NCBI RefSeq assembly: GCF_014529535.1
Contig: NW_023503373.1
Coordinates: 2,790,001 to 2,854,000 of the forward strand
DNA from: Bradysia coprophila
Taxonomy: Eukaryota > Arthropoda > Insecta > Diptera > Sciaridae
Direction: 5' to 3'
DNA length: 64,000 nt
Shown here: positions 28,201 to 38,490 of the stretch, one piece after another
How positions within the stretch are numbered: position 1 is the first letter of the stretch
How the letters are laid out: every line of letters begins with the position of its first letter
Translations under genes and position numbers: made by a program
Notes under the pieces: model-generated
Told to the model about the DNA's origin: nothing
Seen by the model: only the letters and a program-made list of their open reading frames with translations
The model's database searches: none

Positions 28201-30534
28201 GGCTTACAGAAATTTCTCGGGCTACACAAAACGTACATGGTCGGGGTATCATTTAAAAGACAATTTCATGTGCTTTTGGGTCAAATAGAGTCTTATGTGG
28301 TTTGGATGCATCTACGAGGAAATAGAACTTGAAATGTTTAAGTGCCCACATTTCATCGCATATGCATTCAAACCCCATAAGACCCAAAAGCACATAAAAT
28401 TACCTTTCAAATGGCACCCCACACGACCATGTACGTTTTGTGTAGCTCAAGAAATTTCTGTAAGAATAGTGTAATAGCTGTTATTTTTGGACTCACATCC
28501 AACTTGGAGGATCAAAAGGTGGTTTTGTCGGTAACACTTTGTGCTACCAAAGCTCCAACGTTCATATCCTTCTGGTCGTGTGCAAGGTCACGCTTGATTG
28601 TGTCAGGACAGGTCTCAAGAAATTTTTGTAAGGATAGTGTAAGTCTTCGGTTGAAAAAGTTAACTGCACATATTTCAGTGTGGGTAAATTTTAAAACCAA
28701 TAAGTCCTTATTCGGCTCAATAGTACATGTGATTATCTTTCTAATACCACCCCACACGACCCTGTACGGCTCGTGTAATTGGAGAAATTTTTGTAAGAAA
28801 TGTGCTAATTTTCGGTTTTCGATCACCTTTCACCAGTCACACAAGCTTCGACGAAATTTTTTGGAAGTGGTTTTGGCTTCTGAGATCGAATACCTTTCTA
28901 GGCACATATTAAAAAGTGTACTGGAAAATTCGTCCGATTTCGGTAGGCTGTTTTTCAAAAGAATCCCTTAAAAGGGGTCTTAATGATCCTTTTGAAAATA
29001 CGTAGGGCCTAGTACACAAAGTATGTACAGAACATAACCAGAATCCTTTACAATTCAGTGAATATTCCACAATTACCGAACATTACAGATACACTATAAC
29101 AACTGCATGTAATCACATAAGTAGGTTAAAATTTATAAAGCTCCCAAAAGCAAAACTGACGTGAATGTTTGCTCCGATAGACACTATACACCAGATAACG
29201 AAAGATCGTTTAGGTTGGAATTTTAAATGGGGAAAAAAATTCTGTCTAGACATGTAACATGAAACACCAGCGTTTTTCAATAGCAATTTGAAGAACTTTT
29301 AGGTGAGAGTCAAATTGAATGTGTGTTTTCATGAAATATTAATTGAAACTTAATAACGTTTGATACATATTGAATACTAATATCTACCAAGAAAATAGTG
29401 TGTGTACAAGTAAGTTTCAAATTCAAACGACGTTGTGCGATGTAATTCAGGAGATGGTGTAGCTCCGATACCTATGTTTAATGTACATGTTATTCCGGCC
29501 CAGAAAACAGATAACTAACTGAAAACAAAGCATAAATTCCGTTATAACATATGTGACAGTTGAGCTTACTCAGTAACAAGTTGTTTCAACAAACTGACAA
29601 AACTTTCTTACGATTACACTATCATCTTAAACATCTTTTTACCGAAAATAGAACGGTAACCATTGAATAGGAGTAACTTTTCCGAAAGTCTATTTTACCA
29701 CAAACTTTTCCAGGTAATTTTCGTCTGAAAAAACATTTCAACTTTTTAAATATAAAAAAATCAAGATGTTCGATTGACCTAGTCAGTGTCGGAATGATGA
29801 TTTACGGCTAATAAAATAAACATGTTTCCAACATGATGTGAAAAAAAAAAGCGAGAAATCAAACCGATAAACTCATTGAGGTATATCATTGATTCCACTT
29901 TTTGCAGAAATTTCATTGAAAATGTGTCATTAAAAGAACTAATGTGTGCGAGTAACGATCGGTGTACGAGAGTACCAAAATTTTACTTCACTTTTGACCA
30001 TCAAAACGTCTTACTTTTCGCTTCCAAATATTATGAAAAATTTAATTGAAAAACGATTAAGTCAGCACGAAATGGTTTTTCGTTTATTTTCTTTTGAGCG
30101 AAAATGTAAAGCACCGATCTCTAAATATTTACAGTAAAATAAAGTATTTAATTCTATGGGCATTTTTCTTCGATTTTTGCTCAATCGTTTTATAGGTCAT
30201 TTTTCATGTTTATCAAAATTATGCGTAGGTGTGAATGGTTCAAACCGATTCAACAATATTTATGTATACAAATACGGAATAGCGCCTGCAAATGTGTGCT
30301 ATCAATTTATGAATGGGTGTGTGCGTGTGTGGTCCAGGAGACTTCTCTATGTTCATTTGCACGGTCATTTGCATAGGCAATTCGAATAAAATGCAATTCT
30401 TCGCGATTAATTTTAATTTACCTAGGATCCGGCAATATTATTTTCTTGCTTGCTCGGGCTGCTGGAGTGCATTTAGATTTTTCCATAGCCATTAAATAGC
30501 TTACATCAGCGAGGACAGCCTCTAAATCCGCCAT
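1222..30534 (-). CDS. Gprk1: G-protein-coupled receptor kinase, GRK2/3 type (5' part, partial)
   Basis: This is the N-terminal half of a beta-adrenergic-receptor-kinase-type GRK, which phosphorylates activated GPCRs at the plasma membrane to desensitise them. Exons in order on the minus strand are 30534-30422, 23064-22988, 21505-21432, 7415-7314, 1601-1527 and 1283-1222. All junctions are GT...AG and the phases join without error, giving about 167 residues. The start [20 protein letters not shown] is the characteristic GRK2/3 N terminus. The following exons form the RGS-homology domain ([60 protein letters not shown]). The kinase domain, AGC tail and PH domain lie beyond position 1. Introns are 7357, 1482, 14016, 5712 and 243 bp. 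Dipterans have a second GRK (Gprk2, GRK4/5/6 type); the N terminus here excludes it. Confidence 0.96.
1527..1601 (-). CDS. Gprk1: Gprk1 exon 5
   Basis: A 75-base, phase-0 exon between a TTTTTGCAG acceptor and a GTACGT donor. It encodes 25 residues beginning [20 protein letters not shown], which align with the SKSATEHVQ... segment of vertebrate GRK2. Confidence 0.94.
1602..7313 (-). other. Gprk1 intron 4 (5.7 kb)
   Basis: AT-rich intron. The one recognisable feature is a degenerate hairpin-type repeat at about 6625-6990, related to sequences at 40.5 and 61 kb. Short open frames on both strands lack splice context, codon bias or familiar motifs, and I do not call them genes. Confidence 0.6.
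6625..6990. repeat. Degenerate MITE of the 'TTATTTATAYAAC' family
   Basis: The left part (AGTTATTTATATAACGAGTG) and an interior block (TCCCGAGTTATGTAATGG) recur at 61385-61460. The right block (CAGATGAGTAAAAGTATCCG) recurs at 40500-40530. A dispersed family of short non-autonomous elements explains this best. No target duplication could be identified. Confidence 0.5.
7314..7415 (-). CDS. Gprk1: Gprk1 exon 4
   Basis: A 102-base, phase-0 exon bounded by an ACAG acceptor and a GTGAGT donor. It encodes 34 residues beginning [20 protein letters not shown] and ending [13 protein letters not shown]. This is the core of the RGS-homology domain (IKKYEKLET... in mammals). Confidence 0.95.
8830..9098 (+). 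pseudogene. Dead LINE: C-terminal reverse-transcriptase remnant
   Basis: Two blocks in different frames match the C-terminal tail of insect non-LTR retrotransposon ORF2 proteins: [14 protein letters not shown] (8938-8979) and [20 protein letters not shown] (9009-9068), ending VVELARIIG and a stop at 9096-9098. The typical family wording here is RWAGHV.RM.D ... RP..RW.D.V..DA..IG. A stop after the first block and a frame change between the blocks show it is inactive. Weaker similarity begins near 8830 ([18 protein letters not shown]). It is inserted in the Gprk1 intron, opposite to the gene. Confidence 0.75.
9391..9530. repeat. Hairpin repeat (MITE relic)
   Basis: The arms AAGGCACACATTAGCATCTA... 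(9391-9420) and ...TAGATGCTGATGTGTATTGG (9497-9529) are imperfect inverted repeats around an approximately 75-base loop. The size and structure fit a decayed MITE. I could not identify a target duplication. Confidence 0.5.
11103..11196. repeat. Two tandem self-complementary units
   Basis: Two neighbouring units each carry GGGTACAAATAGCA followed by its complement TGGCTATTTGTACC (or a close variant), so each can fold into a hairpin. They are about 45 bases long, lie 5' of the hAT element, and no TIR or TSD was found. Confidence 0.5.
11455..11645 (+). repeat. Subterminal 19-bp satellite array (left)
   Basis: About ten copies of a 19-bp unit alternating TTTCACGAAA and TTTCATGAA, with few substitutions. 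It lies inside the left end of the hAT-type element. Subterminal repeats of this kind are typical transposase-binding regions in hAT elements, but that role is inferred here. Confidence 0.85.
13045..13262 (+). repeat. Subterminal 19-bp satellite array (right)
   Basis: About eleven copies of the same unit as at 11455-11645, in the same orientation, with more CACG than CATG variants. The arrays are direct rather than inverted although the element ends are inverted. Confidence 0.85.
15752..16229. mobile_element. MITE, 478 bp, with 8-bp target duplication
   Basis: The terminal inverted repeats are CGAGGGGTAACTCACTT (left) and AAGTGCGTCACCCCTCG (right), differing at two positions. A perfect 8-bp duplication GTTTTTCC flanks it (15744-15751 and 16230-16237). 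Arrays of a 9-bp unit GGATTAAAT lie inside both ends and near the middle (about 15973-16012). There is no coding capacity. TSD length suggests a hAT-like mobiliser, but the termini differ from those of the element at 11442. Confidence 0.85.
21432..21505 (-). CDS. Gprk1: Gprk1 exon 3
   Basis: A 74-base exon between a CTTTCCAG acceptor and a GTGAGT donor. It encodes [20 protein letters not shown] then KFYEE, the GYLLFRDFC... motif diagnostic of the GRK2/3 RGS-homology domain. Confidence 0.96.
21506..22987 (-). other. Gprk1 intron 2 (1.5 kb)
   Basis: No gene or repeat element identified. A region at about 22140-22470 is less AT-rich than its surroundings and may be an old insertion, but I found no termini. 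Confidence 0.5.
22988..23064 (-). CDS. Gprk1: Gprk1 exon 2
   Basis: A 77-base exon with an ACAG acceptor and GTAAGT donor. It completes the Ser codon from exon 1 and encodes [20 protein letters not shown] then IFNQIL, matching [20 protein letters not shown]... of mammalian GRK2. Confidence 0.95.
26046..26112. repeat. Short inverted repeat
   Basis: CATTTTGCAATAACCACGTT and its near complement ACTTGGTTATTGCAAAATG can pair around a loop of roughly 20 bases. Probably a decayed MITE end; no target duplication seen. Confidence 0.45.
27434..27750 (+). repeat. 22-bp minisatellite, about 14 copies
   Basis: The unit is GGTTCTGTTT(A/C)TGTACGG followed by AATC or TATC, repeated head to tail with few substitutions; some copies read GGCTCTG or CAGTTCTG. 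Because 22 is not a multiple of three and the unit has no stop in any forward frame, all three plus frames stay open through the array and each gives the same 22-residue Cys/Tyr/Val-rich periodic peptide. I take this as a by-product of the repeat, not a gene, because no start context, splice site or conserved flank supports one. Confidence 0.9.
27922..28969. mobile_element. Foldback (inverted-repeat) element, about 1.05 kb
   Basis: The outer arms GATTCTTTTGAAAAACCG... and ...CTGTTTTTCAAAAGAATCCC are inverted repeats, and complementarity continues inward: ACCTAGAAAGGT with ACCTTTCTAGGC, TGTGTCATTAGAAAGGT with TCTTTCTAATACCACCC. There is a separate inner hairpin (about 28207-28300 with 28370-28465). 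The motif CCCCACACGACC and its complement recur in both, so the element seems built from repeated sub-hairpins. The arms are clearly diverged, so the insertion is old. Confidence 0.7.
30422..30534 (-). CDS. Gprk1: Gprk1 exon 1 (start codon)
   Basis: Begins at ATG 30534-30532 and encodes [37 protein letters not shown] and the first two bases of a Ser codon, followed by a GTAAAT donor. This N-terminal helix contacts active receptors and is nearly invariant in GRK2/3 proteins, so the start is secure. Confidence 0.97.
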
Positions 30535-32505
30535 TTTAGATTTTGTTTTTTTTTTTTATTATTTCCACAAAAATAAACTATGGCAAATCTACTTAGTTTA
30601 CACTAAATAAACACAATTCAACTTAACGAATTAGAAAATTCGCAACATACAAAAACTAATCAGATATTGTTCACACTAAATTTCCATAACATTTTCTAGT
30701 TAGATATTCGTCTGTAATTGAAATTGACACTACAAAAAAAATATTTATAAGAACGAATTTTCTTATTGGATTTTTTCTCAAAACACATTAATATTATCAC
30801 CGCACATAATTCTATGATTATTATGGTAAACAGGGACAACGATCAAGTAAGTCGACGAACTCTTTTGTGCATCGAATGTAGGGCGGAACGCTCAATTTAT
30901 TAAAATTTGTGAAAAACACTTCGCAAAAAAATAACTACACACAACTTGTTCTTTTCGAAAACCCACATATCACTGAACTTTGTTCCTCGGGTATATTTTT
31001 TAAAAGAAAATAACCATAGACTAACACTTTACCAAATGGATGGTGTATGTCACATGAGTTCATTTTCTCAACTTTTCGGTATGAGTGTGTGTGTGTTTAG
31101 TGTATGGGACTATGACATAATACACTCTAAAAAAAAACATTGTAATAATTCCCAGCCGAGAAAGTTTATCTGCTCATATTAAAAACCATCTCTTTCATTT
31201 CATAGAAATGTGGAAACTTATTCTATACGTTCTATTACTAAGAGTATATTTATTGCTTGCTACATTGCAATAACTTCAAATACTGGAAATAACAAAAGAA
31301 TCATTCCAATCGTTTATTTGTGATTTACTACGCGTGAAAATTGCACACAACGGTACAATTCACGCCGTAAGTGCGCCTTCTATTTTAAAGAACATCTAGC
31401 AAGTCATTTTAAGGCTTAGTTTTTGACATTTGTTATATGACGTCAGCGTTATTCTCATTGTTAATTGAAGTATTTCACTCAAAATTTTAGGTAAAGGTTT
31501 CCCCCCCGTGCAGTGAAGTAATAGTTATTTTCATGCTTGTTATGGGAACCGAAAATAAAAATGACAATTTTTAGGGGAGAAAGTTTACTTTCGATTCCCA
31601 CAACAAGCATGAAAACGTTTATGGACAGCTATACAGATCATTGTCAATGTCGTTTGAGATGTCGAATAAGCTGTCATTTTTACAAAGCTAACCAAAATGT
31701 TAAAAAAAAAATATATGTAGCTCTCATTTTTTGAGGCTAGCTTTCTGAAATTGGCAACCTATTTGACACTATAGATCACTAAAATGACCGCTTTCGTAAC
31801 GATCGACGGTTCGGTTTTGTGTGCTAAACTAATGACAACCAACTTTGCTTCTAACGGAATTCCCCGTATTTAGTTCATTTGCATTAATTTCAAAGAATTG
31901 GATGCACTCACTTATTCATTACTTTGTGAAATTGTGAAGTTGGTTTCGATTAGTTTGCACACTTTTCCCCACCATTCCTCACGTTTCCGTCATCAGTTTC
32001 ACCAAACGAAGAGATCTATTTGAGAGAAGAAACCACTATTTGACACTGTATTCATATTATGTTATCGATAACGACTTCATGAATAAACGACAAGCTCTGG
32101 TTAACAAGGTCTTGTATCGCAAAAAGCATGTTTAAATAAATGAAGTAAAAGATTTGAAATCTATTGAAAAACTTAGAAGTAATAGATCCGATAGTAAAAC
32201 TGCTGATATGTTTGCAGTCTTTGGAATATTGTAACAAGGGTGAGTTAAATTTACTGGGTAAACAAGACCGAACATGACATCGCCTCCCATCACAAAAAAA
32301 TTATTTCCGAAAATCTGAAGTTTGATATGTCATTTGACGTGGTGTTTCACAAAAAAAAATTAGGATGAAAAACTCATAATGCCGATGATTAATTTTTTGT
32401 AATTTCGTAAATTATCTCAATGAGTTTTTGAGCAATTGTAATGATTAGTGCTTTAAAATAAGATAGTAAATCAGCTGCGTTTCGGTTACAAAATTCAAAA
32501 AGGAA
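30535..32505. other. Divergent intergenic region between Gprk1 and Rer1
   Basis: The two start codons face away from each other across 1971 bp, so this region must hold both 5' UTRs and probably both promoters. A hairpin (31527-31617) lies within it. The initiator-like TCATCAGTTTC near 31990 (plus strand) could serve Rer1; this is a guess from sequence only. No other gene seen. Confidence 0.6.
31527..31617. repeat. Hairpin repeat in the Gprk1/Rer1 intergenic region
   Basis: ATTTTCATGCTTGTTATGGG (from 31527) pairs with CCCACAACAAGCATGAAAAC (about 31597-31616). Size and form fit a small MITE. Confidence 0.5.
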
Positions 32506-33602
32506 ATGATGAACGAAGAAACTACATCGCCGAATAAAAGAGGTGCTGTGTCACAATTTTTCCTTCGATTATCACAGGTATATTGAGCTGTTTCATTGGA
32601 TTGATCGTTTTCCGATAGCAAATTTTTTTTTATCTGAATCATCATTTACAGATATATCAAGGTTGGTTAGACAAGTGGACACCATACACAAAGATCCGAT
32701 GGGCAGCGTGCATTGGATTGATTTTAATATTTTTGCTAAGAGTGTTTATATGCCAAGGCTGGTACATCGTTACATATGCCTTAGGAATTTACCATTTAAA
32801 TTTATTTATTGCGTTTTTGACGCCTAAAATCGATCCAGCCTTAGATTTGGACGGTAAGTGGAAATTTCGCCTTTGAATATTCGAGAAACAAAAACTCTAA
32901 TTTTTCGATATTTAGATGATCAAGGGCCCGAATTGCCGACCAGATCGAATGAAGAATTTCGACCGTTTATCCGACGGTTGCCGGAATTTAAGTTTTGGTA
33001 TGCAACGACAAAGAGCACCGTCATTGGAATGATTTGTACATTCTTTGAAGTGTTTAACATTCCTGTATTCTGGCCAATCCTAGTTATGTACTTTATAACC
33101 CTGTTTTGCATAACAATGAAGCGACAGATAAAGGTAAGCGAAATTGTTAAATGGACTAGTGAAGAGTCGCCTAGGCCTAGTTAGAATTTGCCGTGCATTT
33201 TCCAATCTTTTTTCAAGAGACCCACTGTCTCCTAAATTGTGCGTTGAAGGCTTTTTTAAGGTCAGGTTAAGGCGCCTTTATATGTATAACGCCTTTACCT
33301 GGCCATAAGCGAATGGATGGAACTTTGACACACACCGGGGAAGTTGTCGCTCCTTGTTAAATTGTAGAGAATAATTCTCTAGACTTGCCTAGGAACATTA
33401 TCCGTAAACTTCCACCTCCCAATTAAAATCGTTTCATCTCCCTCCTGTATATGTCTTAGCTTGTTAATCTGCTAGACGTGTCACTATTAAATGATTCATT
33501 AGTTATCTGCTATTCTTTTCCCCACAGCACATGATCAAATACAAATACTTGCCATTCACGCATAACAAGCCACGATATCAACATGTGGACAATGCCAAGT
33601 GA
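32506..33602 (+). CDS. Rer1: Rer1 (ER retention/retrieval receptor)
   Basis: Rer1 is a four-pass cis-Golgi membrane protein that returns escaped ER membrane proteins through COPI vesicles. Exons are 32506-32577, 32652-32853, 32916-33133 and 33528-33602, all GT...AG with phases 0, 1 and 0. The product is 188 residues (human 196). Family wording is clear: [76 protein letters not shown] and the cytosolic tail [16 protein letters not shown]. Hydrophobic segments fall in pairs around the conserved RRLPEFKFW loop. Two adjacent ATGs (32506 and 32509) could each start translation. The small 74- and 62-bp introns contrast with the 394-bp third intron. The N-terminal exon is short and variable, as is usual. 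Confidence 0.97.
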
Positions 33603-33933
33603 CAATTAAAAGCACAATCGCCGCCGATATCATTGTCGGATGTGACAATGGACACTGTTATGGAACCATTGATTCCAGCATCAACATCAACAAGCAAATC
33701 CCCGTCACCAACAACCGTTGTGTAAAATGGCCAATTCAAGACAAAAATTTAGACAAAAAATATAATTGTGGACACGCGTTCTCGGTCACTGATATATTAT
33801 TATTGGAAAGGAAAAACGTGGTATGATAACCGTCAAACTTGTAAACAGCAAGACAAAGTCTTCATTCAAAAAAAAAAAACAACAGAAAAGGATCGCAAAT
33901 TCAATTTATTTAATTTTTTTTTGTTCAATTGTA

Positions 33934-34057
33934 CAGTGAACGACATCTCAAATGTCTCACTGTCATTTTTTTCAGAGAATGTCATTGTGAATTTGCAATA
34001 ACACAATAAAATTCTCAGAAAAATTTGACAGTGAGACATTTGAGATGTCGTTCACTG
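33934..34057. mobile_element. Tc1/mariner-like MITE in the Rer1 3' region
   Basis: The arms CAGTGAACGACATCTCAAAT... and ...ATTTGAGATGTCGTTCACTG are perfect inverted repeats of 32 bases around a 60-base centre. A TA flanks each end (33932-33933, 34058-34059), the target duplication expected of Tc1/mariner transposition. It starts 332 bases after the Rer1 stop codon and carries an AATAAA at 34005-34010. Confidence 0.8.
34005..34010 (+). promoter_or_regulatory. Candidate Rer1 poly(A) signal (inside the MITE)
   Basis: AATAAA about 400 bases after the Rer1 stop codon. I saw no other AATAAA between the stop and this site; an ATTAAA sits directly after the stop (33605-33610). If used, the transposon supplies the transcript end. 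Confidence 0.45.
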
Positions 34058-35987
34058 TACTGCACGTTAATTTATTTTTTGCTTTTTTTTTGTTTAAATT
34101 TTGTTTTTGTTCATTTGGCTTATGTAATCCGGATTTGTACAGTGTTTCAACAGGAGCGAATTGTGCTTACTTTGTATAAAATCAACCATTCACCCTCTTT
34201 ACCCATAATCATTATCACGCTCATATTTTTAATATTTTTTTTTCTTCCATAATTGAATCGTATTCCATTCGAAGGACAGAATGTATTGTAAATAGAAATA
34301 CACATTTTTCCATCAACCACCTGTATAAACATAGCATTGGTTATTAATAACCGCATTGTAAACGTAATTGTAAAGTTGGTGTCAACCTGACACTGTCAAG
34401 TCTACCACCAAGAAAATTCACCAGAAAAGTCGTAAATGGGAATCATTAATGGGATTAAGTGAGGAAAACGGTGTGCTTCTTGGATATTTGTTATAGCGAA
34501 CCGATTGTGAGTGTAATATTCACACAGGAAGCACTTTTCGTCATTTGTCTCATAGAAATGAAAGGAATTTTACTCAAAACACAAACTGTGAAGTAACATC
34601 TCACATTTTATGAGTAAATTTGTGCATCGGAGCACCTATTTTGGTATCTCTGTCCAACCACCATTTCTTACGATCACTAATTTCTACATAAACTTTACAC
34701 AATTCCAACCAATTTTTTACAATTCCTTTTCATATTTTCCATCGATTAGATTTATTATTGCAACACCACCCACCACTCACACACTACATTCTAATTTCTT
34801 TCATTGCGGTATTTGGTCAATCTCAGTTAAGTAATATCTCCATCAACATGATCATAATGTTCATAACGTTAATTGGGTCTTTGGACAACATTATTTCGTA
34901 AGGCATGACAGAAATATTTATTCCCCTCCAATAGAAAGGACATTCAGAAGAATCCAAGATGCTCAAAGAAAAGTCTATTAGATTTCGAGCTATTTTGGTT
35001 TGAAGTTTGATTAGTCACGACATAGGTCATGGATTGCTTTACACCAATTTACCTCTTCCGATTGTCAAGGCACTGAGACCAAGTGTTGCAGTAGAATTGC
35101 CTCGACGCCGATGTCAGAAAAATCTCCTGTGACTTAGTCTGAATGTTGGTTTATAGATATGTTTTTCCGTTAAAAAAATCGGTTCGAGAGCTTGGTTGCA
35201 GATGTATTGGCCAGCGTATAGCCATATATAAACGTTCAATCTTTTCCTTCGTTTGTTTGAAGTTAGATTTTCTTACCAAGGAGAAAACTAGCCAATGCTA
35301 ATGCTTATTTATGTCATCGTTGACAGACAACTAATCCCTTTGCGAAAAATAAATTTAAAAATCAGTATTTTCCCTCTCAAAAATAACTAATTTCCATTCG
35401 TCGACAATTCATTCATTTTATTAATTAATCTAATTATGGATCCAAGATTATGGATAATGGATTCCGAGGGTTTTATTCAATTGCCTTTCATTGTTTGAGG
35501 GGAAGCTAAGCAAATTTATAACTCGTATGATATGATTACTCAATAAATTCACAATTTTCATTCAGCCAAAAATCGTATAAAATATTGTTTAAGGGAAATT
35601 TTATTGTAGTTATTTAAACCTAAGATCATTTTGAATCGGGCGAATAATTCAAAAATAAAAATTGAAAAGAGTGAGCTTTACGTTCATTTTTGGAGAATGC
35701 AATAGAAGAGTGATGTTCTTTCGTGAGCATGATAAAGTAGTAAAAAAAGGAAGAAGAATTTTTTTAAAGGAATAAATTGTAAATATTTTGTGATTCGAGA
35801 TCAAGATGGTAGATCTCTTTAAACCACATTTTCTTTATTCGAGCTCCTTTCTATTCATCTTCTTCAACAATCCGATCGACTCATGGGCTTTGCCCTTTGC
35901 GTATTTTGTCGAGATCGTATGAGTAATACGTCGAGTACAGCCGGAGAAAAACAAGATGTCACAATCTGTCACAATTTCATTATCTTT

Positions 35988-36079
35988 ATTCATTCCACAA
36001 TCCACATGCATTACCAATGTTAAGTTATTTTCGAAATGTGTATTAACGATTAACGTGGATATAGCTTGTGGAATGAATA
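35988..36079. repeat. Small hairpin repeat
   Basis: TATTCATTCCACAATCCACA pairs with the complement of GTGGATATAGCTTGTGGAAT. An imperfect inverted repeat of MITE size. Confidence 0.5.
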
Positions 36080-37322
36080 ACACCATTTGGATTGTAATCG
36101 CTGAAAATGTGACTTCTTTATTTCTTCAATATAATTGAATTTGATTAATCAAAAACTTTCTAAACCAAAAAATGATTTAATAAATCGAAAAATCGCATTT
36201 CTGGAGTCTGGAAAAACTATAAATTACTTGAAATTTTATTTTGAACGTCAAGTGTGAGAATTGGAATTTTCAGGTGATAAGTGTGCCCCTTGATTAAAAC
36301 GTAATTTGGCTGAGGCTACCATTTTTTTTAGTAAATTTAAATCTTATTAACTATAGGGAAACTAGCAAAATTTTGCATTTAATAAGCAATGCGAAGACGC
36401 CCTATGATTTCGTTTGTGTTTGATTTAAGTAACACTTTACGTTGTTATTTAATAAAAAAAAGGTGAGAATAATGAAACCATACAAAATGAAAACTTTTAC
36501 CACATACGAAAAAAAAGGGTTAACCATAAACATGTATCTTTGTCAGAAAATAATGAATAAATTTTTGTAAATTTAATGGGAAAAATGTTTGTTTCATTTA
36601 AGTTAATCATTTAGAAAAGTTGTCGACGGACTTTACTAAATACTGTATCACACAGTGTGTGGAATGCTCCAGAGTCGTCTTACAAACTTCAGAGAGAAGC
36701 GGTAATTATTATCGCAGCTTTGGAGATTTGTAAAGCTCGTAGGCCTGAACAAAGTCTTTAACAAAATTTTTTGATTTTCATCAGTACCATCGGTGGCAGT
36801 GGAACATAGGCCATCTGTCCACATAAAGGGCGAGTGGAATGATTTTTTTGATTGTGATTTTTTAAACATAAATAGTCATAAAAACAACAAAAACCGCAAA
36901 ATAACATCGATATTTTGCACTTTATATAGATTTTTCAAGTCCATGCCCAAAATTTTGTCGAAGAAAGACTCATAACACTTATCCATGCAACGCAGCGGTA
37001 CTGTTGACGTGAGTTATAGCAAATGTGGAGTCGAAAGCTGAGACTGCCTGCATATCAGAATTTAAACGTTTAATTGCGAAAAATTATCAAAAGTGTGTTT
37101 CAGGTGAAGCTGAGTTTCGCGACTGTGACCAAATATCAAGGAAAAATTTTGGGCTGCTGACGGTCTCTAGTCTCTACGTAGAAGGTCTAATTATTAGCTT
37201 CATCACTCAAGTATCCACGCCTCTATGAACTTTTAAAAAACGTGTTTTTTAAACTTTAGCATGTCTTTCACGACTTCTCTTGAACTCATGGGACCGAATT
37301 TTCGTACCAATGAGTGTTCAAT

Positions 37323-37324
<2 letters not shown>

Positions 37325-37366
<42 letters not shown>
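37325..37366 (+). repeat. CT dinucleotide microsatellite
   Basis: An uninterrupted run of about 21 CT repeats, likely to be length-variable between individuals. Confidence 0.97.
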
Positions 37367-37372
<6 letters not shown>

Positions 37373-37438
37373 TCAGGACTTCGAGCTGAATTAAAACACA
37401 ATGTGGCGCCAAAAATCTAGGGGGAAATGTTGAAAAGA

Positions 37439-37637
37439 ACTTACTGACATATTTCTGGCCAAGACATTCTTCAAATCGATTTTTCACCACGAAGCCGTGA
37501 AGGCTCATTTTTGGTCGAATGGAGAAAAATGTAGATCTGGTTTACATTTTTCTCTATCTGACCAAAAATGAGTCATCATGGCTTCATGGGGAAAATCGAT
37601 TTTAAGAATGTCTTGGCCAGAAATATGTCAGTAAGTT
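37439..37637. mobile_element. Hairpin MITE, about 200 bp
   Basis: Arms of about 95 bases are inverted and roughly 85-90 percent alike by eye. The outermost 20 bases, ACTTACTGACATATTTCTGG and CCAGAAATATGTCAGTAAGT, are perfectly complementary. The loop is only a few bases. No certain target duplication. Confidence 0.75.
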
Positions 37638-38490
37638 TTATGATTTTTGTTTTGAAGGACTAGACTTTGAGGACCGGTATAAAAAACGGTAAATTTGTTA
37701 GGTCCTCCGTAGAACAATTTTTTGTTCAGAATAAAGAGTTGCATCGATACATTGGATAATATTAGAGTGGAACTTTTTGGAATGGATTTTGTGGACTTAT
37801 GCTGTCATTGGAATGGATGAAAATGGACGAAAATGAATGTACAGCGGTAAGTTTATTTAAATCGGGTTCAATGGACGAGCGGAAATTATTCAACTGGGCG
37901 ATTGAATGAGGCTACCGTTCGAATCAGTATAAAAACTAAGAATCAGTACTAAAACTAAGACTTGTATGTAAATGATCCGAAGCTGAGCAATGAAGCAATG
38001 AAATAAATTTTGAGCAATTGATAAACTCACAGAGACGAATCACCGCGTTTGAGGCGATCCAGGGTGTGGGAGATATTTCAAATTGACTTTCAGTACATTT
38101 CTGATCAATCATCAATCATGTTCCTTCCGTCCTCTGCCCCTTATTTTGGTTAGTTCGTTCATTTAAAAAATTTGGGGAAAACTCTCTTCTATATTAGACG
38201 AAACGATTGGATGTATTTCCAATTTCCACATTTATTATGAAATTGTTGTTTCAAATTTAATAGACATTTTAAAACTAAAATCTTAAGAACATAGTTTCAC
38301 ACTTAGGACTTAGGCTATGAGGTAACTTTAATTTTTCCCAGAGAGTGATTTGGTTTGGCTATGAATAATTCAACGTTCTATATAATGATAATGACAGTTT
38401 TCTTTTCTTGTTCTTTTTTCAAATTGATAGACTGCAAACATAATTCTAAAATATCATCACCTCACTGTATAATATGGTAAGTTGTGAAAT

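Larger units (their letters stand above)
23065..30421 (-). other. Gprk1 intron 1 (7.4 kb)
   Basis: Holds a short hairpin (26046-26112), the 22-bp minisatellite (27434-27750) and the foldback element (27922-28969). The stretch 24095-24500 is open in several overlapping minus-strand frames without recognisable motifs or splice signals. Nothing else stands out. Confidence 0.6.
34058..38490. other. Intergenic region between Rer1 and the BBE-like gene
   Basis: No gene recognised over 4.4 kb. It contains an inverted repeat (35988-36079), a CT microsatellite (37325-37366) and a 200-bp hairpin element (37439-37637). Short open frames have no recognisable motifs. Confidence 0.6.

Noticed and set aside
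28411-28971. A 186-codon plus-strand open frame
   Set aside because: It lies entirely within the foldback element and has no start context, splice support or recognisable motif; the inverted arms explain the open frame.
36648-37228. Possible retrotransposon coding fragment
   Set aside because: I looked for reverse transcriptase or endonuclease motifs in both strands and found none.
37325-37366. CT run as a GAGA-factor binding promoter element
   Set aside because: GAGA sites are short GAGAG motifs near promoters. This uninterrupted microsatellite is more than 1 kb from the 3' end of the nearest gene.
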